Shown here piece by piece: positions 18,788-27,577 of a DNA stretch of 64,000 bases (position 1 is its first letter; each line of letters begins with the position of its first letter). Under the pieces are notes generated by a model. It saw only the letters and a program-made list of their open reading frames with translations, searched no databases and was not told the origin of the DNA. Source of the stretch: Candidatus Epulonipiscium sp. (GTDB taxonomy: Bacteria > Bacillota > Clostridia > Lachnospirales > Defluviitaleaceae); the NCBI GenBank assembly GCA_012518815.1, contig JAAYRK010000003.1, positions 1 through 64,000 on the forward strand, read 5' to 3'. The translations under genes were made by a program, and so were the position numbers.

Positions 18788-19822
18788 CTAATGGGTAAAT
18801 ACTCTTGAGATATCATTAAACAAAACGACTACCATTAAAGTCATTAATAAAGCAAAACCAATAAAATGTATCATGCCTTCTTTTTCAACATCGACAGGTT
18901 TTCCTCTTAGTGCTTCTAAGAATAAGAATACCAATCTACCACCATCTAAAGCAGGAATTGGTAATAAGTTCATAATTCCCAAATTGATACTAATTATTGC
19001 AGTAATACTTAATAGATATTGAATAGCAATATATAAGCTTGCTTTCATTCCTTCTTGATATGCTTGGCCGATAATTCCCATAACTCCTAAAGGTCCTGCA
19101 ACTTGCTCTTTTTCAACTTGGAAAGTTAGTATTTTAATGACTCCAATTATCACCTGTTTCATTATAAATAGCAATTGCCAAAAACTTTGGACAAGGACAT
19201 TAATAATATTATTTTCTCCAATTTTAGGTTCAAAACCAATTAGCCATCTTTCACCATTAAATTTTGGTGTAACAAGCTTAGTTATGTTAGTCCTATCTCT
19301 TTTAAAAACAATTTTAATGGGGCTATCTTTTGTTTGTTGTATTATAGTATCTATTTCTTCTTTTATATGAATTCTTTGCCCATCTAAAGAAATTATTTTA
19401 TCGCCAGCTTGTAGACCTATTTCTTGTGCAGCTGAATCGGGAAGGACTTTATTTACTGTTGTAGTTAAGAAACCAGATGATGAAATTGACCAAGCTATAA
19501 TGATATATGCCAATAAGAGATTCATAAGAGGACCGGCTATAATAACTGCTATCCTGATTCCAACAGATTTATTTGTGAAAGAACGATTATCATCTAAAGC
19601 AGAATCTTGCCCTAGCATTTTGCAAAAGCCTCCAAGAGGAAAAACACGTATAGAATATACTGTTTCACCAATCTTTTTACTAATAAATTTTGGTCCCATG
19701 CCTATAGCAAATTCTTCTACTAATATTCCACTTTTTTTAGCAACAATGAAATGTCCAAACTCATGAAAAAGTATTATTATTCCAAAAACAAAAATTGATA
19801 TTAATATTGTCAATACATCCAT
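18788..19822 (-). CDS. rseP: RseP/RasP site-2 zinc metalloprotease
   Basis: Intramembrane protease cleaving membrane-anchored anti-sigma factors and signal-peptide remnants. It has 344 residues from the ATG at 19822. The first membrane segment carries the zinc motif HEFGH (20-24). A PDZ domain follows ([21 protein letters not shown]), and the last segments include [14 protein letters not shown], the third zinc-ligand region. About four membrane segments are evident. The start has GAGGTG 7-8 bases upstream, and it begins 4 bases after the dxr stop. The cdsA-dxr-rseP order is standard. Confidence 0.96.
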   Translation of the reverse strand: MDVLTILISIFVFGIIILFHEFGHFIVAKKSGILVEEFAIGMGPKFISKKIGETVYSIRVFPLGGFCKMLGQDSALDDNRSFTNKSVGIRIAVIIAGPLMNLLLAYIIIAWSISSSGFLTTTVNKVLPDSAAQEIGLQAGDKIISLDGQRIHIKEEIDTIIQQTKDSPIKIVFKRDRTNITKLVTPKFNGERWLIGFEPKIGENNIINVLVQSFWQLLFIMKQVIIGVIKILTFQVEKEQVAGPLGVMGIIGQAYQEGMKASLYIAIQYLLSITAIISINLGIMNLLPIPALDGGRLVFLFLEALRGKPVDVEKEGMIHFIGFALLMTLMVVVLFNDISRVFTH

Positions 19823-19826
19823 TCTT

Positions 19827-20963
19827 TCACCTCGTTTTGCAAATTTTTCTTGCCCAATCATCTACATTTACTATATCGGATAATGACGGATTTTCAACGA
19901 GTTCATGTTTATCCATTACATCTTGTATTATTCTTGGGATATCTAAAAAAGCAATTTCTTTTTTTAGAAACTTATCTACTGCAACTTCATTTGCAGCATT
20001 TAAAACTGCTGGCATAGAGCCTCCAATTTTTAAGGCATCATACGCTAATTGTAAACATTTAAAAACAGATAAATCAGGATTTTCAAAAGAAAGTAGATTT
20101 CTTTCTGCAAAGTTTACTTTTGGCCAGTTATTTTTTACCCTTTTAGGATATGTTAAAGCATATTGAATAGGAAGCCTCATATCTGGTTCGCCCATTTGAG
20201 CAATAATAGAACCGTCTTCAAATTCTACCATCGAATGAATGATACTTTGAGGATGAATTAAAACTTCTATCTTATTTAATTCTACATCAAACAACCATCT
20301 AGCTTCAATTACTTCTAAGCCTTTATTCATCATAGTAGCAGAATCAATGGTGATTTTTGCTCCCATTTCCCAATTAGGATGTTTAAGAGCTTCTTTAACT
20401 GTAACATTTTCTAGTTCTTTTAAGCTTTTACTTCTAAAAGGACCTCCTGAAGCAGTTAAAATAAGTCTGCTTACAGGATTTAGAGGGTTTCCTTGCAAAC
20501 ACTGAAAAATTGCAGAATGTTCACTATCAACCGGATATATTGAGACATTATTTTTTTTAGCCTCTTCCATTATTATTTTCCCTGCAGTTACTAATGTTTC
20601 TTTGTTTGCCAGGGCAATATTTTTTTTGTTTTGGATAGCTTTGTAGGTAGGAATAAGACCTATCACCCCTACAACTGAAGTAACTAATGTATCAATTTCA
20701 TCCATAACAGCAATTTCAATTAGTCCTTCTAATCCTTTTAATATCTCTATTTTGCTACCAATTCTCTTTTTTAATTCATATGCTTTTTCTTCATCCATTA
20801 CTGCTACTTTTTTAGGATGAAATTCTTCTATTTGTTTTTCTAGCAAATCTATATTTTTATTAGTTGATAAAGCTTTAACTTCAAAGCCTTCTATATTTCT
20901 AACAACATCTAAAGTTTGAGTACCTATTGAACCGGTGGAGCCCAATATGGAAATTTTCTTCAA
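19827..20963 (-). CDS. dxr: 1-deoxy-D-xylulose 5-phosphate reductoisomerase
   Basis: Converts DXP to MEP with NADPH, the committed step of the MEP pathway. From the TTG at 20963 (GAGGTGA upstream) it has 378 residues. The N-terminal NADPH loop GSTGSIGTQT is at residues 8-17. ALANKETLVTAG, PVDSEHSAIFQCLQG, LTASGGPFR and IDSATMMNKGLEVIEA are all present, covering metal and substrate binding. The GTG three codons upstream is part of the ribosome site and is rejected as a start. It is flanked by cdsA and rseP. Confidence 0.97.
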   Translation of the reverse strand: MKKISILGSTGSIGTQTLDVVRNIEGFEVKALSTNKNIDLLEKQIEEFHPKKVAVMDEEKAYELKKRIGSKIEILKGLEGLIEIAVMDEIDTLVTSVVGVIGLIPTYKAIQNKKNIALANKETLVTAGKIIMEEAKKNNVSIYPVDSEHSAIFQCLQGNPLNPVSRLILTASGGPFRSKSLKELENVTVKEALKHPNWEMGAKITIDSATMMNKGLEVIEARWLFDVELNKIEVLIHPQSIIHSMVEFEDGSIIAQMGEPDMRLPIQYALTYPKRVKNNWPKVNFAERNLLSFENPDLSVFKCLQLAYDALKIGGSMPAVLNAANEVAVDKFLKKEIAFLDIPRIIQDVMDKHELVENPSLSDIVNVDDWARKICKTR

Positions 20964-21049
20964 AAGTCTCACCTCTTATTAACTAATCCTAAGGATGTCA
21001 ATGAAATAGTTATGTATGAAAATAAAGCGTTTTACAGCATTAGTATAAA

Positions 21050-21859
21050 TTATGCCATAAGATAGTTTATCAATAGAACTATGTAATATACAAAAGGAGC
21101 TGTAAACAAAATACTATCGAACCTGTCTAAAACTCCCCCATGTCCTGGGAACAAATACCCATAATCTTTTATATCAACATATCTTTTTATAGAGGATGCA
21201 GCTAAATCCCCTAATTGAGATGCTATACTTCCAAGTCCACCTATGATTGCACAAATAAGCGGGAAATTTGTTATTGTAATATTTACATAGGATTGAATAA
21301 CAACTCCATATAATAGGGATAGCAAAGCACTTCCAACAAAACCACCTATGGCTCCTTCTATAGTTTTTTTGGGGCTTAAACTGGGACAAAGTTTATGTTT
21401 GCCTAAAAAAATTCCCGTAAAATAAGCAGCAGTATCACTTCCCCAAGCACTAATAAAGATTAACCAAATATATATTTCTCCATACAAAAAATTATTTATA
21501 TGTATAATATAAGAAAGTAAAATACAAATATAAAAAAATCCAAAAAAGGTAATAGCTCCGTCAACTATATTATATTTTTTATGTAAAAATATAGTACTTA
21601 ATAACAATGTAATTAAAAATAAAATTACAAAAAGAAAATAAAACTGCTGGTTAGAAGCAACAAATAAGATATAAAGCAAGGTAAAAACAAACCCAATAGA
21701 TTTTATAGGTTTAAACTTTTTATCCATAGCTTTATAAAACTCATATAAGCCAATTAAAACAAAAACAGATAATGATATTTTTAATATCCAACCACCAGAT
21801 AAAATAATAAATATTAGTAAAGGAATCCCTAAAAGTGCTGTTATAATACGTATACCCAC
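21050..21859 (-). CDS. cdsA: phosphatidate cytidylyltransferase
   Basis: Makes CDP-diacylglycerol from phosphatidic acid and CTP for phospholipid synthesis. The 269 residues form about eight hydrophobic membrane segments. The signature lies in the C-terminal third: WGSDTAAYFTGIFLGKHK, then PSLSPKKTIEGAIGG and LGDLAASSIKR, ending in DYGYLFPGHGGVLDRFDS. The start is GTG at 21859 with GGAGGAG upstream. It lies 17 bases after uppS. Confidence 0.97.
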   Translation of the reverse strand: MGIRIITALLGIPLLIFIILSGGWILKISLSVFVLIGLYEFYKAMDKKFKPIKSIGFVFTLLYILFVASNQQFYFLFVILFLITLLLSTIFLHKKYNIVDGAITFFGFFYICILLSYIIHINNFLYGEIYIWLIFISAWGSDTAAYFTGIFLGKHKLCPSLSPKKTIEGAIGGFVGSALLSLLYGVVIQSYVNITITNFPLICAIIGGLGSIASQLGDLAASSIKRYVDIKDYGYLFPGHGGVLDRFDSILFTAPFVYYIVLLINYLMA

Positions 21860-21876
21860 TTAGATCTCCTCCGATA

Positions 21877-22611
21877 TTAAATACTTCCATAGCGCCTATC
21901 TCTGTTTTGATATTCAAAAATAGCCTCATAAAGGTCATTTTCATCAAAGTCCGGCCATAATTTTTCAGAAAAGAATAGTTCACTATAAGCTATTTGCCAT
22001 AATAAAAAATTACTAATTCTTTTTTCACCACTGGTTCTAATTAAAAGATCGGGATCTGGAATCCCATTAGTGTCAAGATAATTAGAAATTAAAGATGCAT
22101 TAATATCTTCTATATTAATTTTAGATTTTGTAGCATCAGAGATAATTTTTTTGATAGCTCTTGTTATTTCATCTCTGCTTCCATAGTTTAAAGCAATATG
22201 CAAATTAAGCCCTGATTTATTATATGTTAATTCTTGAAGTTGTTTAATTTTATCTTGTGTATCCTTATCAAACTTACTTATATCACCTATGACATCAATT
22301 TTAATATTACTATTTTTTGAATCCTTAAGATATTGGTTTAAATATTGGTTTAAAAGTTTCATCAAAGAGTTTACTTCTTCTTTTGGTCTATTCCAATTTT
22401 CTGTTGAAAAAGCGTAAACAGTCAAATGAGCTATTCCTAAAGAATCAGCTGCTTTAATTATTTTTTCTAAAGCTTTTGTTCCAGCTTTATGGCCAAATGA
22501 CCGAGATTGTTGCTTTTTTTTTGCCCATCTGCCGTTTCCATCCATAATAATAGCAATATGTTTTGGGAGAGAAGTCATTTTTAGTTTATCTTTATAATTA
22601 AGCTTATCCAT
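21877..22611 (-). CDS. uppS: undecaprenyl diphosphate synthase (isoprenyl transferase)
   Basis: cis-Prenyltransferase making the C55 carrier lipid for peptidoglycan. It has 244 residues from the ATG at 22611 (GAGGAGG upstream). The catalytic IIMDGNGRWAKK has its Asp at residue 24. SFGHKAGTKALE, VYAFSTENWNRPKEEV and the C-terminal PDLLIRTSGEKRISNFLLWQ are all conserved. It is the first gene after the frr terminator; I could not find a convincing promoter of its own. Confidence 0.97.
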   Translation of the reverse strand: MDKLNYKDKLKMTSLPKHIAIIMDGNGRWAKKKQQSRSFGHKAGTKALEKIIKAADSLGIAHLTVYAFSTENWNRPKEEVNSLMKLLNQYLNQYLKDSKNSNIKIDVIGDISKFDKDTQDKIKQLQELTYNKSGLNLHIALNYGSRDEITRAIKKIISDATKSKINIEDINASLISNYLDTNGIPDPDLLIRTSGEKRISNFLLWQIAYSELFFSEKLWPDFDENDLYEAIFEYQNRDRRYGSI

Positions 22612-22671
22612 AGCTAACCTCCTCAAATGGGTACAAGATATATCAATGGTCAAAATTTACACCTTAAACAA

Positions 22672-22703
22672 AATTAAGAAAACACCCCTTAAAAAAGGGG
22701 TTT
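22672..22703 (-). terminator. intrinsic terminator after frr
   Basis: CCCCTT/AAGGGG (22685-22690 with 22695-22700) with a 4-base loop is extended by A-T pairs. On the minus strand the stem is followed by UGUUUUCUUAAUUUUG. It begins about 8 bases after the frr stop. Confidence 0.8.
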
Positions 22704-22710
22704 AAATACT

Positions 22711-23265
22711 CTAGATAGAAAGAATATCTTTACTTTTCTTTTCAATATGTACATCTATTTGTTCTATATATTTATCTGTTAACTTTTGAATATCATCTTC
22801 GATATTTTTTAATTCATCTTCTGAGATATCTCCTGATTTTTCTTCTTTTCTAAATTGGTCTAAAGCATCTCTTCTGATATTTCTTATAGCAACTTTAGCA
22901 TCTTCACCTTTTTTCTTTACTTCCTTAGTTAATTCTTTTCTTCTTTCTTCAGTTAATTCAGGGAAAACTAATCTGATAACTTTTCCATCACTAGTAGGCG
23001 TAATCCCTATGTCAGAAGCTAATATTGCTTTTTCAATATCCTTCATTATAGATGAATCCCAGGGTTGAATTTGAATCATTCTAGCCTCAGGAACAGTAAC
23101 ATTTGCTACTTGTTGTAGGGGAGTTGGTACTCCGTAATAATTTACACTAATACGGTCTAATATATGAGGATTTGCTCTACCTGCTCTAATCATATTAAAT
23201 TCTTTTTCCAATGCAGTAATAGTTTTTTGCATTTTACTTTCATATACTTCATAATTCTTATCCAT
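22711..23265 (-). CDS. frr: ribosome recycling factor
   Basis: Splits post-termination ribosomes together with EF-G. At 184 residues it is full length. The conserved blocks [67 protein letters not shown] and the C-terminal [19 protein letters not shown] can be read in segments along the protein. The ATG at 23265 has AAGGGGG upstream. It follows pyrH by 21 bases, the usual pair, and precedes a terminator. Confidence 0.97.
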   Translation of the reverse strand: MDKNYEVYESKMQKTITALEKEFNMIRAGRANPHILDRISVNYYGVPTPLQQVANVTVPEARMIQIQPWDSSIMKDIEKAILASDIGITPTSDGKVIRLVFPELTEERRKELTKEVKKKGEDAKVAIRNIRRDALDQFRKEEKSGDISEDELKNIEDDIQKLTDKYIEQIDVHIEKKSKDILSI

Positions 23266-23286
23266 AACATTACCCCCTTAATATAT

Positions 23287-23991
23287 TTAATTAATAATTA
23301 TTGTTCCTATATTTTTGCCTGAAATTACGTCAATTATACTATTTTCAGTATTTAAAGCAAATACTAAAATATTAAGGTGCTGATCCATACACAGACTGGC
23401 AGCAGAAGTATCTATTACTTTTAATTGTTTTTCAATAATTTCTTTTCCAGTTAATTGTGTAAACTTCTTTGCATTAGGATTACTTTTAGGGTCGGAATCA
23501 TATACACCATCAATATTTTTGGCAAATAGCAATATATCTGCTTCTATTTCACATCCCCTTAAGGCAGCACCGGTATCAGTGGAAAAATAAGGATGACCAG
23601 TACCACCAGCAAAAAATACTATAGTTTTATTTTTCATATGACGAATAGCTGAATCCTTAGAAAACAATTCAGTTATATTACCAATTTGAAAAGGTGTTTG
23701 AACAACTGCGTCTAATCCATTAGACCTGCATACTTCTGCCATATATAAAGCATTCATGACTGTTGCAAGCATTCCAATTTGATCAGATTTGCTTCTATCC
23801 ATTTTGTTATCTGAACGGCCTCTCCAAAAGTTACCTCCGCCAATTACAATAGCAACTTCAGTACCTTGATTTACTACTGTTTTTAATTGTTTTACAACAG
23901 AATCTACTATATCATAATCAAAACCATGTCCTTTTGATCCTGATAAAGCTTCGCCGCTTAATTTTATTAATACTCTCTTATAATTACTCAT
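23287..23991 (-). CDS. pyrH: UMP kinase
   Basis: Bacterial amino-acid-kinase-fold UMP kinase producing UDP. The 234 residues begin RVLIKLSGEALSG, with the phosphate-binding lysine. VAIVIGGGNFWRGR, DQIGMLATVMNALYM, FFAGGTGHPYFSTDTGAALR and KNIDGVYDSDPKSNPNAKKF follow, all family hallmarks. The ATG at 23991 has GGAGGAA 9 bases upstream. It starts after the tsf terminator; an isolated TATAAT at 24045-24050 may belong to its promoter, but I see no good -35. Confidence 0.97.
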   Translation of the reverse strand: MSNYKRVLIKLSGEALSGSKGHGFDYDIVDSVVKQLKTVVNQGTEVAIVIGGGNFWRGRSDNKMDRSKSDQIGMLATVMNALYMAEVCRSNGLDAVVQTPFQIGNITELFSKDSAIRHMKNKTIVFFAGGTGHPYFSTDTGAALRGCEIEADILLFAKNIDGVYDSDPKSNPNAKKFTQLTGKEIIEKQLKVIDTSAASLCMDQHLNILVFALNTENSIIDVISGKNIGTIIIN

Positions 23992-24110
23992 GGAACAATT
24001 CCTCCGTTATTAATGTATCATATTTTTTTATAATTTTCCATATAATTATACAATAATTATTAATACATATTCTATAAAAAATTGATTATCAATGTATTTA
24101 TATTATTCCG

Positions 24111-24140
24111 AAAAAAAAGGAAACACTTAGTGTCTCCTTA
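24111..24140 (-). terminator. intrinsic terminator after tsf
   Basis: The stem AAGGAGACAC/GTGTTTCCTT (24117-24139, one G-U pair, 3-base loop) is followed on the minus strand by an eight-U run. This is a classical strong terminator, about 14 bases after the tsf stop. Confidence 0.9.
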
Positions 24141-24153
24141 ATATTTAAAATGA

Positions 24154-25077
24154 TTACTGTTCATTCATTTGTTTTGCTACTTCTTCTGCAAAGTTTTCTT
24201 CTTTCTTTTCAATACCTTCACCTGTTTCATAACGTACAAAAGCTTTAATAGAAACATCTGCTCCAATTTCTTTAGAAACATTTTCTAAATATTTACTTAC
24301 AGTTATTTCAGGATCTCTTATATATGCTTGATCAACTAAACATACTTCTTTTAGAGATTTTTTCAAACGACCTTCTATCATTTTTTCAACAATATTAGCA
24401 GGTTTGCCTTCGTTTAATGCTTGTTGTTTTAATATTTCTCTTTCTTTTTCAATATAGTCAGCAGGAATATCATCACTAGAAATATATTTTGGATTAGCAG
24501 CTGCAATTTGCATTGCAATATTTTTACCTGCTTCTGCTAATTTATCAGAAGAATCATTGCTACTTAATTGAACCATTACGCCAATTCTACCGCCACCATG
24601 GATATAGGTTGCAATAACTCCTAAGTCAAGCTCGTATTTAACAAAACGTCTAATATTTAAGTTTTCTCCGATAACAGAAATTTTTTCAGTTAATATATCT
24701 TGTACAGTTTTAGAATTATCTAAGTGCCAAGCTTCTTGCATAAAGTCTTCAATATTGTCTGTTTTTGTTAATGAAGCTTGTTTTGCAGTTTCAGAAACAA
24801 ATGTCTTAAATAATTCATTTTTTGCAACAAAGTCAGTTTCACTATTTACTTCAACTAAAGCAGCTGTTTTACCGTCCTCAGAAACATAAGTTGCAACTAG
24901 ACCTTCAGCAGCAATACGACCTGCTTTTTTAGCAGCTTTTGCTAAGCCTTTTTCTCTTAAAATTTCTACAGCTTTATCAATATTACCATCAGCTTCAGTT
25001 AAAGCTTTTTTACAGTCCATCATTCCTGCACCGGTCATTTCTCTTAAATCTTTAATCATGCTTGCTGTAATTGCCAT
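24154..25077 (-). CDS. tsf: elongation factor Ts
   Basis: Nucleotide exchange factor for EF-Tu. The 307 residues open with the N-terminal UBA-like domain (SMIKDLREMTGAGMMDCKKAL, then DKAVEILREKGLAKAAKKA). The TDFVAKNE block that inserts into EF-Tu follows near residue 80, with the longer core domain containing HGGGRIGVMVQL. The ATG at 25077 has GGAGG upstream. It follows rpsB, from which it is separated by two hairpins. Confidence 0.98.
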   Translation of the reverse strand: MAITASMIKDLREMTGAGMMDCKKALTEADGNIDKAVEILREKGLAKAAKKAGRIAAEGLVATYVSEDGKTAALVEVNSETDFVAKNELFKTFVSETAKQASLTKTDNIEDFMQEAWHLDNSKTVQDILTEKISVIGENLNIRRFVKYELDLGVIATYIHGGGRIGVMVQLSSNDSSDKLAEAGKNIAMQIAAANPKYISSDDIPADYIEKEREILKQQALNEGKPANIVEKMIEGRLKKSLKEVCLVDQAYIRDPEITVSKYLENVSKEIGADVSIKAFVRYETGEGIEKKEENFAEEVAKQMNEQ

Positions 25078-25110
25078 TTTTCAACCTCCAAATATTTATT
25101 TGATTACGAA

Positions 25111-25131
25111 ACAAGAAAGCGACGTTGTCGC
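25111..25131 (-). terminator. second hairpin of a tandem pair between rpsB and tsf
   Basis: GCGAC/GTCGC (25119-25123 with 25127-25131) with a 3-base loop is followed on the minus strand by UUUCUUGUUUCG. It lies about 40 bases upstream of the tsf start and looks like a weak terminator or attenuator. Confidence 0.5.
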
Positions 25132-25148
25132 AGTAAAATATGAGTTTT

Positions 25149-25180
25149 ATAAAAGAAAAGCGGCAATTGCCGCAATTCTT
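25149..25180 (-). terminator. first hairpin of a tandem pair after rpsB
   Basis: The perfect palindrome GCGGCAATTGCCGC (25160-25173) with flanking A/T pairs is followed on the minus strand by UUUUCUUUUAU. It fits an intrinsic terminator about 85 bases after the rpsB stop. Because tsf normally needs rpsB transcription, readthrough or attenuation is likely. Confidence 0.65.
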
Positions 25181-25259
25181 TTAATTAAGGCAGTTTTAAT
25201 AAATACATTTATATTTAAAAACTAGTTTTATTTATTATTGTAATATAATTTAAAATATA

Positions 25260-26027
25260 TTATTCAGCTTGTTCTTCTACAGCTTCTTCTGTATTTTCTT
25301 CTACAAAATCTTCATTTGTATTTTCTACAGCAACTGAATCTTGTACACCTTGTTTAGCTTCAAGAACAGCATTAGCCATTGTTCCAACAATTAATTTTAC
25401 AGCCCTGATAGCATCATCATTACCAGGAATTACATAGTCTACTTCTTCAGGGTCACAGTTGGTATCAACAATTGCTATAACAGGAATTCCTAAAATATGT
25501 GCTTCTTGAATAGCAATTCTTTCTTTTCTTGGATCAACTACAAACATTAAATCTGGAATTGAAGTCATATCCTTAATACCACCAAGGTTTTTTTCAAGTT
25601 TACCTTTTTCATGACGAAGATTTATAACTTCTTTTTTAGGAAGAAGATCGAATGTTCCGTTTTCTTCCATTTCCTCTAATTGTTTTAATCTATCAACTCT
25701 AGAACGGATAGTTTTAAAGTTAGTTAGCATACCACCTAACCATCTTTGGTTTACATAGAACATTCCACATCTTTCAGCTTCTTCTTTGATAGAATCTTGA
25801 GCTTGTTTTTTAGTTCCTACAAATAGTACATTACCGCCCTCTTCAACAACTTCTCGGATTACTTGATATGCTTCTTCAATTTTCTTAACAGTTTTTTGAA
25901 GATCGATAATGTAAATACCATTTCTTTCTGTGAAGATGTATTCTGCCATTTTAGGATTCCATCTTCTTGTTTGATGTCCAAAATGAACACCTGCTTCTAG
26001 TAATTGTTTCATTGAAATAAGACTCAT
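25260..26027 (-). CDS. rpsB: 30S ribosomal protein S2 (uS2)
   Basis: Ribosomal protein of the 30S head/body junction. It has 255 residues from the ATG at 26027, with [26 protein letters not shown] at the start readable as the family opening. [41 protein letters not shown] and [14 protein letters not shown] follow. It ends in an acidic tail rich in E and V, common in clostridial S2. The start is fixed by GGAGG 8-9 bases upstream; an in-frame ATG 14 codons earlier lies in the structured leader. It has its own strong promoter. Confidence 0.97.
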   Translation of the reverse strand: MSLISMKQLLEAGVHFGHQTRRWNPKMAEYIFTERNGIYIIDLQKTVKKIEEAYQVIREVVEEGGNVLFVGTKKQAQDSIKEEAERCGMFYVNQRWLGGMLTNFKTIRSRVDRLKQLEEMEENGTFDLLPKKEVINLRHEKGKLEKNLGGIKDMTSIPDLMFVVDPRKERIAIQEAHILGIPVIAIVDTNCDPEEVDYVIPGNDDAIRAVKLIVGTMANAVLEAKQGVQDSVAVENTNEDFVEENTEEAVEEQAE

Positions 26028-26041
26028 TTTTTTTCCTCCTA

Positions 26042-26100
26042 TTTTTGGTTTTTCCTCCGCGATCGTCATCTTTCTAAAAGACCTTTCGGCACCATATTAG
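26042..26100 (-). promoter_or_regulatory. candidate structured leader of rpsB
   Basis: The 5' untranslated region read on the minus strand contains GCC-GAAA-GGU (a GNRA-type loop), UCUUU-UAG-AAAGA and GAU-GACG-AUC followed directly by GCGGAGG. These small stems are compact and lie between a strong promoter and the rpsB start. Ribosomal protein operons commonly have such leaders for autoregulation; that S2 binds here is inference. Confidence 0.4.
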
Positions 26101-26135
26101 AAAATCCGATGCGTGTGTTTTTATTTCCACATGGA

Positions 26136-26164
26136 AGTATAGCATATATTGATTTTATAATCAA
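26136..26164 (-). promoter_or_regulatory. sigma-A promoter for rpsB
   Basis: TTGATT (26159-26164) is followed after 17 bases by TATACT (26136-26141), with TGC just before the -10 giving an extended -10. The predicted start near 26129 gives a leader of about 100 bases. An AT-rich imperfect hairpin between 26172 and 26203 may end the upstream flagellar operon, but it lacks a U-run. Confidence 0.8.
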
Positions 26165-26223
26165 TAATTAACTTTAATAAAATAATAATTTTCATTAAAA
26201 AGTCACGATTATTTCTATTTTAA

Positions 26224-26727
26224 TCATGGCTTCTGTTTTGTTATAATATCTGCTATTGTTTTATAATCACTTTTTGTAGGAATGTCAAAATAACCATAAG
26301 AAATAACTCTGTCTAACTTATTTTTTTGAAGATATAAATCAAATTCTTCGCTATCATCGATTAAATTATTTTCATATAATAATATACTAATCTCTTTTGA
26401 AACAAGTCCTTTTGGTATAAATATAGTAACCACATCAGGATCAAAATATTCATCAGACTTATTAATTTCTTTTGATTCTGCATTTGAATTTTTATCTTTT
26501 TCAACAAAATCCATACCAAGTTTTTTAGCTCTTTTAATTATTTCTTCTTGTGACAAGACAAATCTTTCAGGTGATAAGTCAAGGGGATCTACCATTCCTA
26601 ATTCTTTTGATTTTTCAATAATTTCTTTATCCGATATAGATTTATAGGGAACAAAAGAAAAAGTTATACCGGTAATGACAATTCCTAATCCTAATCCAAT
26701 CATAAAACTTCTACTTGATAATCCCAA
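26224..26727 (-). CDS. membrane-anchored protein with MltG-like domain
   Basis: A 167-residue protein of unknown function. An N-terminal membrane segment (FMIGLGLGIVITGITFSFV, residues 8-26) is followed by two similar short motifs, KEIIEKSKELGMVDP and EEIIKRAKKLGMDFV, around residues 34 and 62. The C-terminal 65 residues (VTIFIPKGLVSKEISILLY, then ENNLIDDSEEF and YGYFDIP) resemble the LysM-like substrate-binding part of endolytic transglycosylase MltG; the catalytic domain is absent. It is the last gene of the fla/che operon, 5 bases after the SwrB-like gene. A cell-wall-facing role linked to flagella is possible but unproven. Confidence 0.75.
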   Translation of the reverse strand: MGLSSRSFMIGLGLGIVITGITFSFVPYKSISDKEIIEKSKELGMVDPLDLSPERFVLSQEEIIKRAKKLGMDFVEKDKNSNAESKEINKSDEYFDPDVVTIFIPKGLVSKEISILLYENNLIDDSEEFDLYLQKNKLDRVISYGYFDIPTKSDYKTIADIITKQKP

Positions 26728-26732
26728 TTATT

Positions 26733-27248
26733 TCACCTCATCTTTGCTAGTCCGAGTATTAATTGAACTTCACCTTTTCCGATATTTAGTTCTTTTGCAA
26801 TAGTTGAAATATCTTTGCCTTCTTTATGTAGTTTTATAATATTGTCATAGTTTTTATTGTTTAACACTTGTAAAGCTTCTAAATCATTTGTCTTACTATT
26901 TTCATCAATAGAGTCTTTAGATTTTTTGTTACTTGTATTAGCATTAGTATTAGATAAGTCCTGATTCTTTTCTTCTATTAGCTGATATAAGAATAATAAT
27001 TCCTTATATTTGTTATCTAACTCAGATTTTACAAATGAAGAAAAGTTATTTAATTCTTGTAGCATATTATCTGCTTCGTTAATTTGAGTTTCTAGTTTAT
27101 TTTCTAAGTCTGTCTCTCTTTTACTAGTAGAATCTTTATTATTTTTTTCCTTCATAAAGAGTAGACCTGTTATTAATATAATTACACCTATACTTATTAC
27201 AAAAAAAATCATAATAGTTAATATTTCGCTTTGCAACATGGTATACAC
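26733..27248 (-). CDS. SwrB-like membrane protein (DUF6115 type)
   Basis: A 171-residue protein with one N-terminal membrane segment (about residues 10-31), a charged coiled-coil region (about 35-95) and a C-terminal helix-turn-helix-like end, EGKDISTIAKELNIGKGEVQLIL. This layout and its place after sigD match SwrB of Bacillus subtilis, which activates flagellar basal body maturation. Overall sequence similarity cannot be judged here, so the name is by layout and synteny. The ATG at 27248 precedes the MltG-like gene by 5 bases. Confidence 0.75.
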   Translation of the reverse strand: MYTMLQSEILTIMIFFVISIGVIILITGLLFMKEKNNKDSTSKRETDLENKLETQINEADNMLQELNNFSSFVKSELDNKYKELLFLYQLIEEKNQDLSNTNANTSNKKSKDSIDENSKTNDLEALQVLNNKNYDNIIKLHKEGKDISTIAKELNIGKGEVQLILGLAKMR

Positions 27249-27253
27249 CCCAA

Positions 27254-27562
27254 TTAAATTCTGATATCGATTATGCTATTTCCATCAGACATATTAGATT
27301 TTTTATCTTTTTCCTTTTTATCTTTTTTCTTTTTTGACTGATTACTTTGCTGCTGATTTTTATTACGTCCTTCGTCATTTACTGCATATTCAGGCTTATT
27401 GGGATTAGATACTTGCTGTTGATTTTGAGTTATTTGTTTTTCCATTTGTTGTGCAAATTCTTGTTGTTGTATTTCGCCTTTATGTGTCTGCTCATGATTA
27501 TGTTTTGATACTTCAGATGTTTTTGGTATAATTACTTGCATATCAACAGGACGTATGGACAC
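27254..27562 (-). CDS. small Gln/Lys-rich protein of the fla/che operon, unknown function
   Basis: About 102 residues from the GTG at 27562, chosen because GGGGGTG lies 8 bases upstream; the GTG three codons earlier is within that site. The N-terminus SIRPVDMQVIIPKTSEVSK looks like a folded conserved motif. The middle is rich in Gln and Asn and is followed by a lysine block. The extreme C-terminus is SIIDIRI. There is no membrane segment or recognised domain. It lies 15 bases after fapA and 5 before the SwrB-like gene, so it is certainly cotranscribed with them. I do not recognise its function. Confidence 0.75.
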   Translation of the reverse strand: MSIRPVDMQVIIPKTSEVSKHNHEQTHKGEIQQQEFAQQMEKQITQNQQQVSNPNKPEYAVNDEGRNKNQQQSNQSKKKKDKKEKDKKSNMSDGNSIIDIRI

Positions 27563-27577
27563 ATATTTCACCCCCTA

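Noticed and set aside
24081-24093. ATTGAT-T-ATCAAT palindrome between tsf and pyrH as an operator
   Set aside because: It is short, AT-only and has no second copy next to a defined promoter.
27254-27562. The Lys-rich small protein as a toxin or phage-like element
   Set aside because: It is in the middle of a tightly spaced flagellar operon, its base composition matches its neighbours and it has no partner antitoxin.
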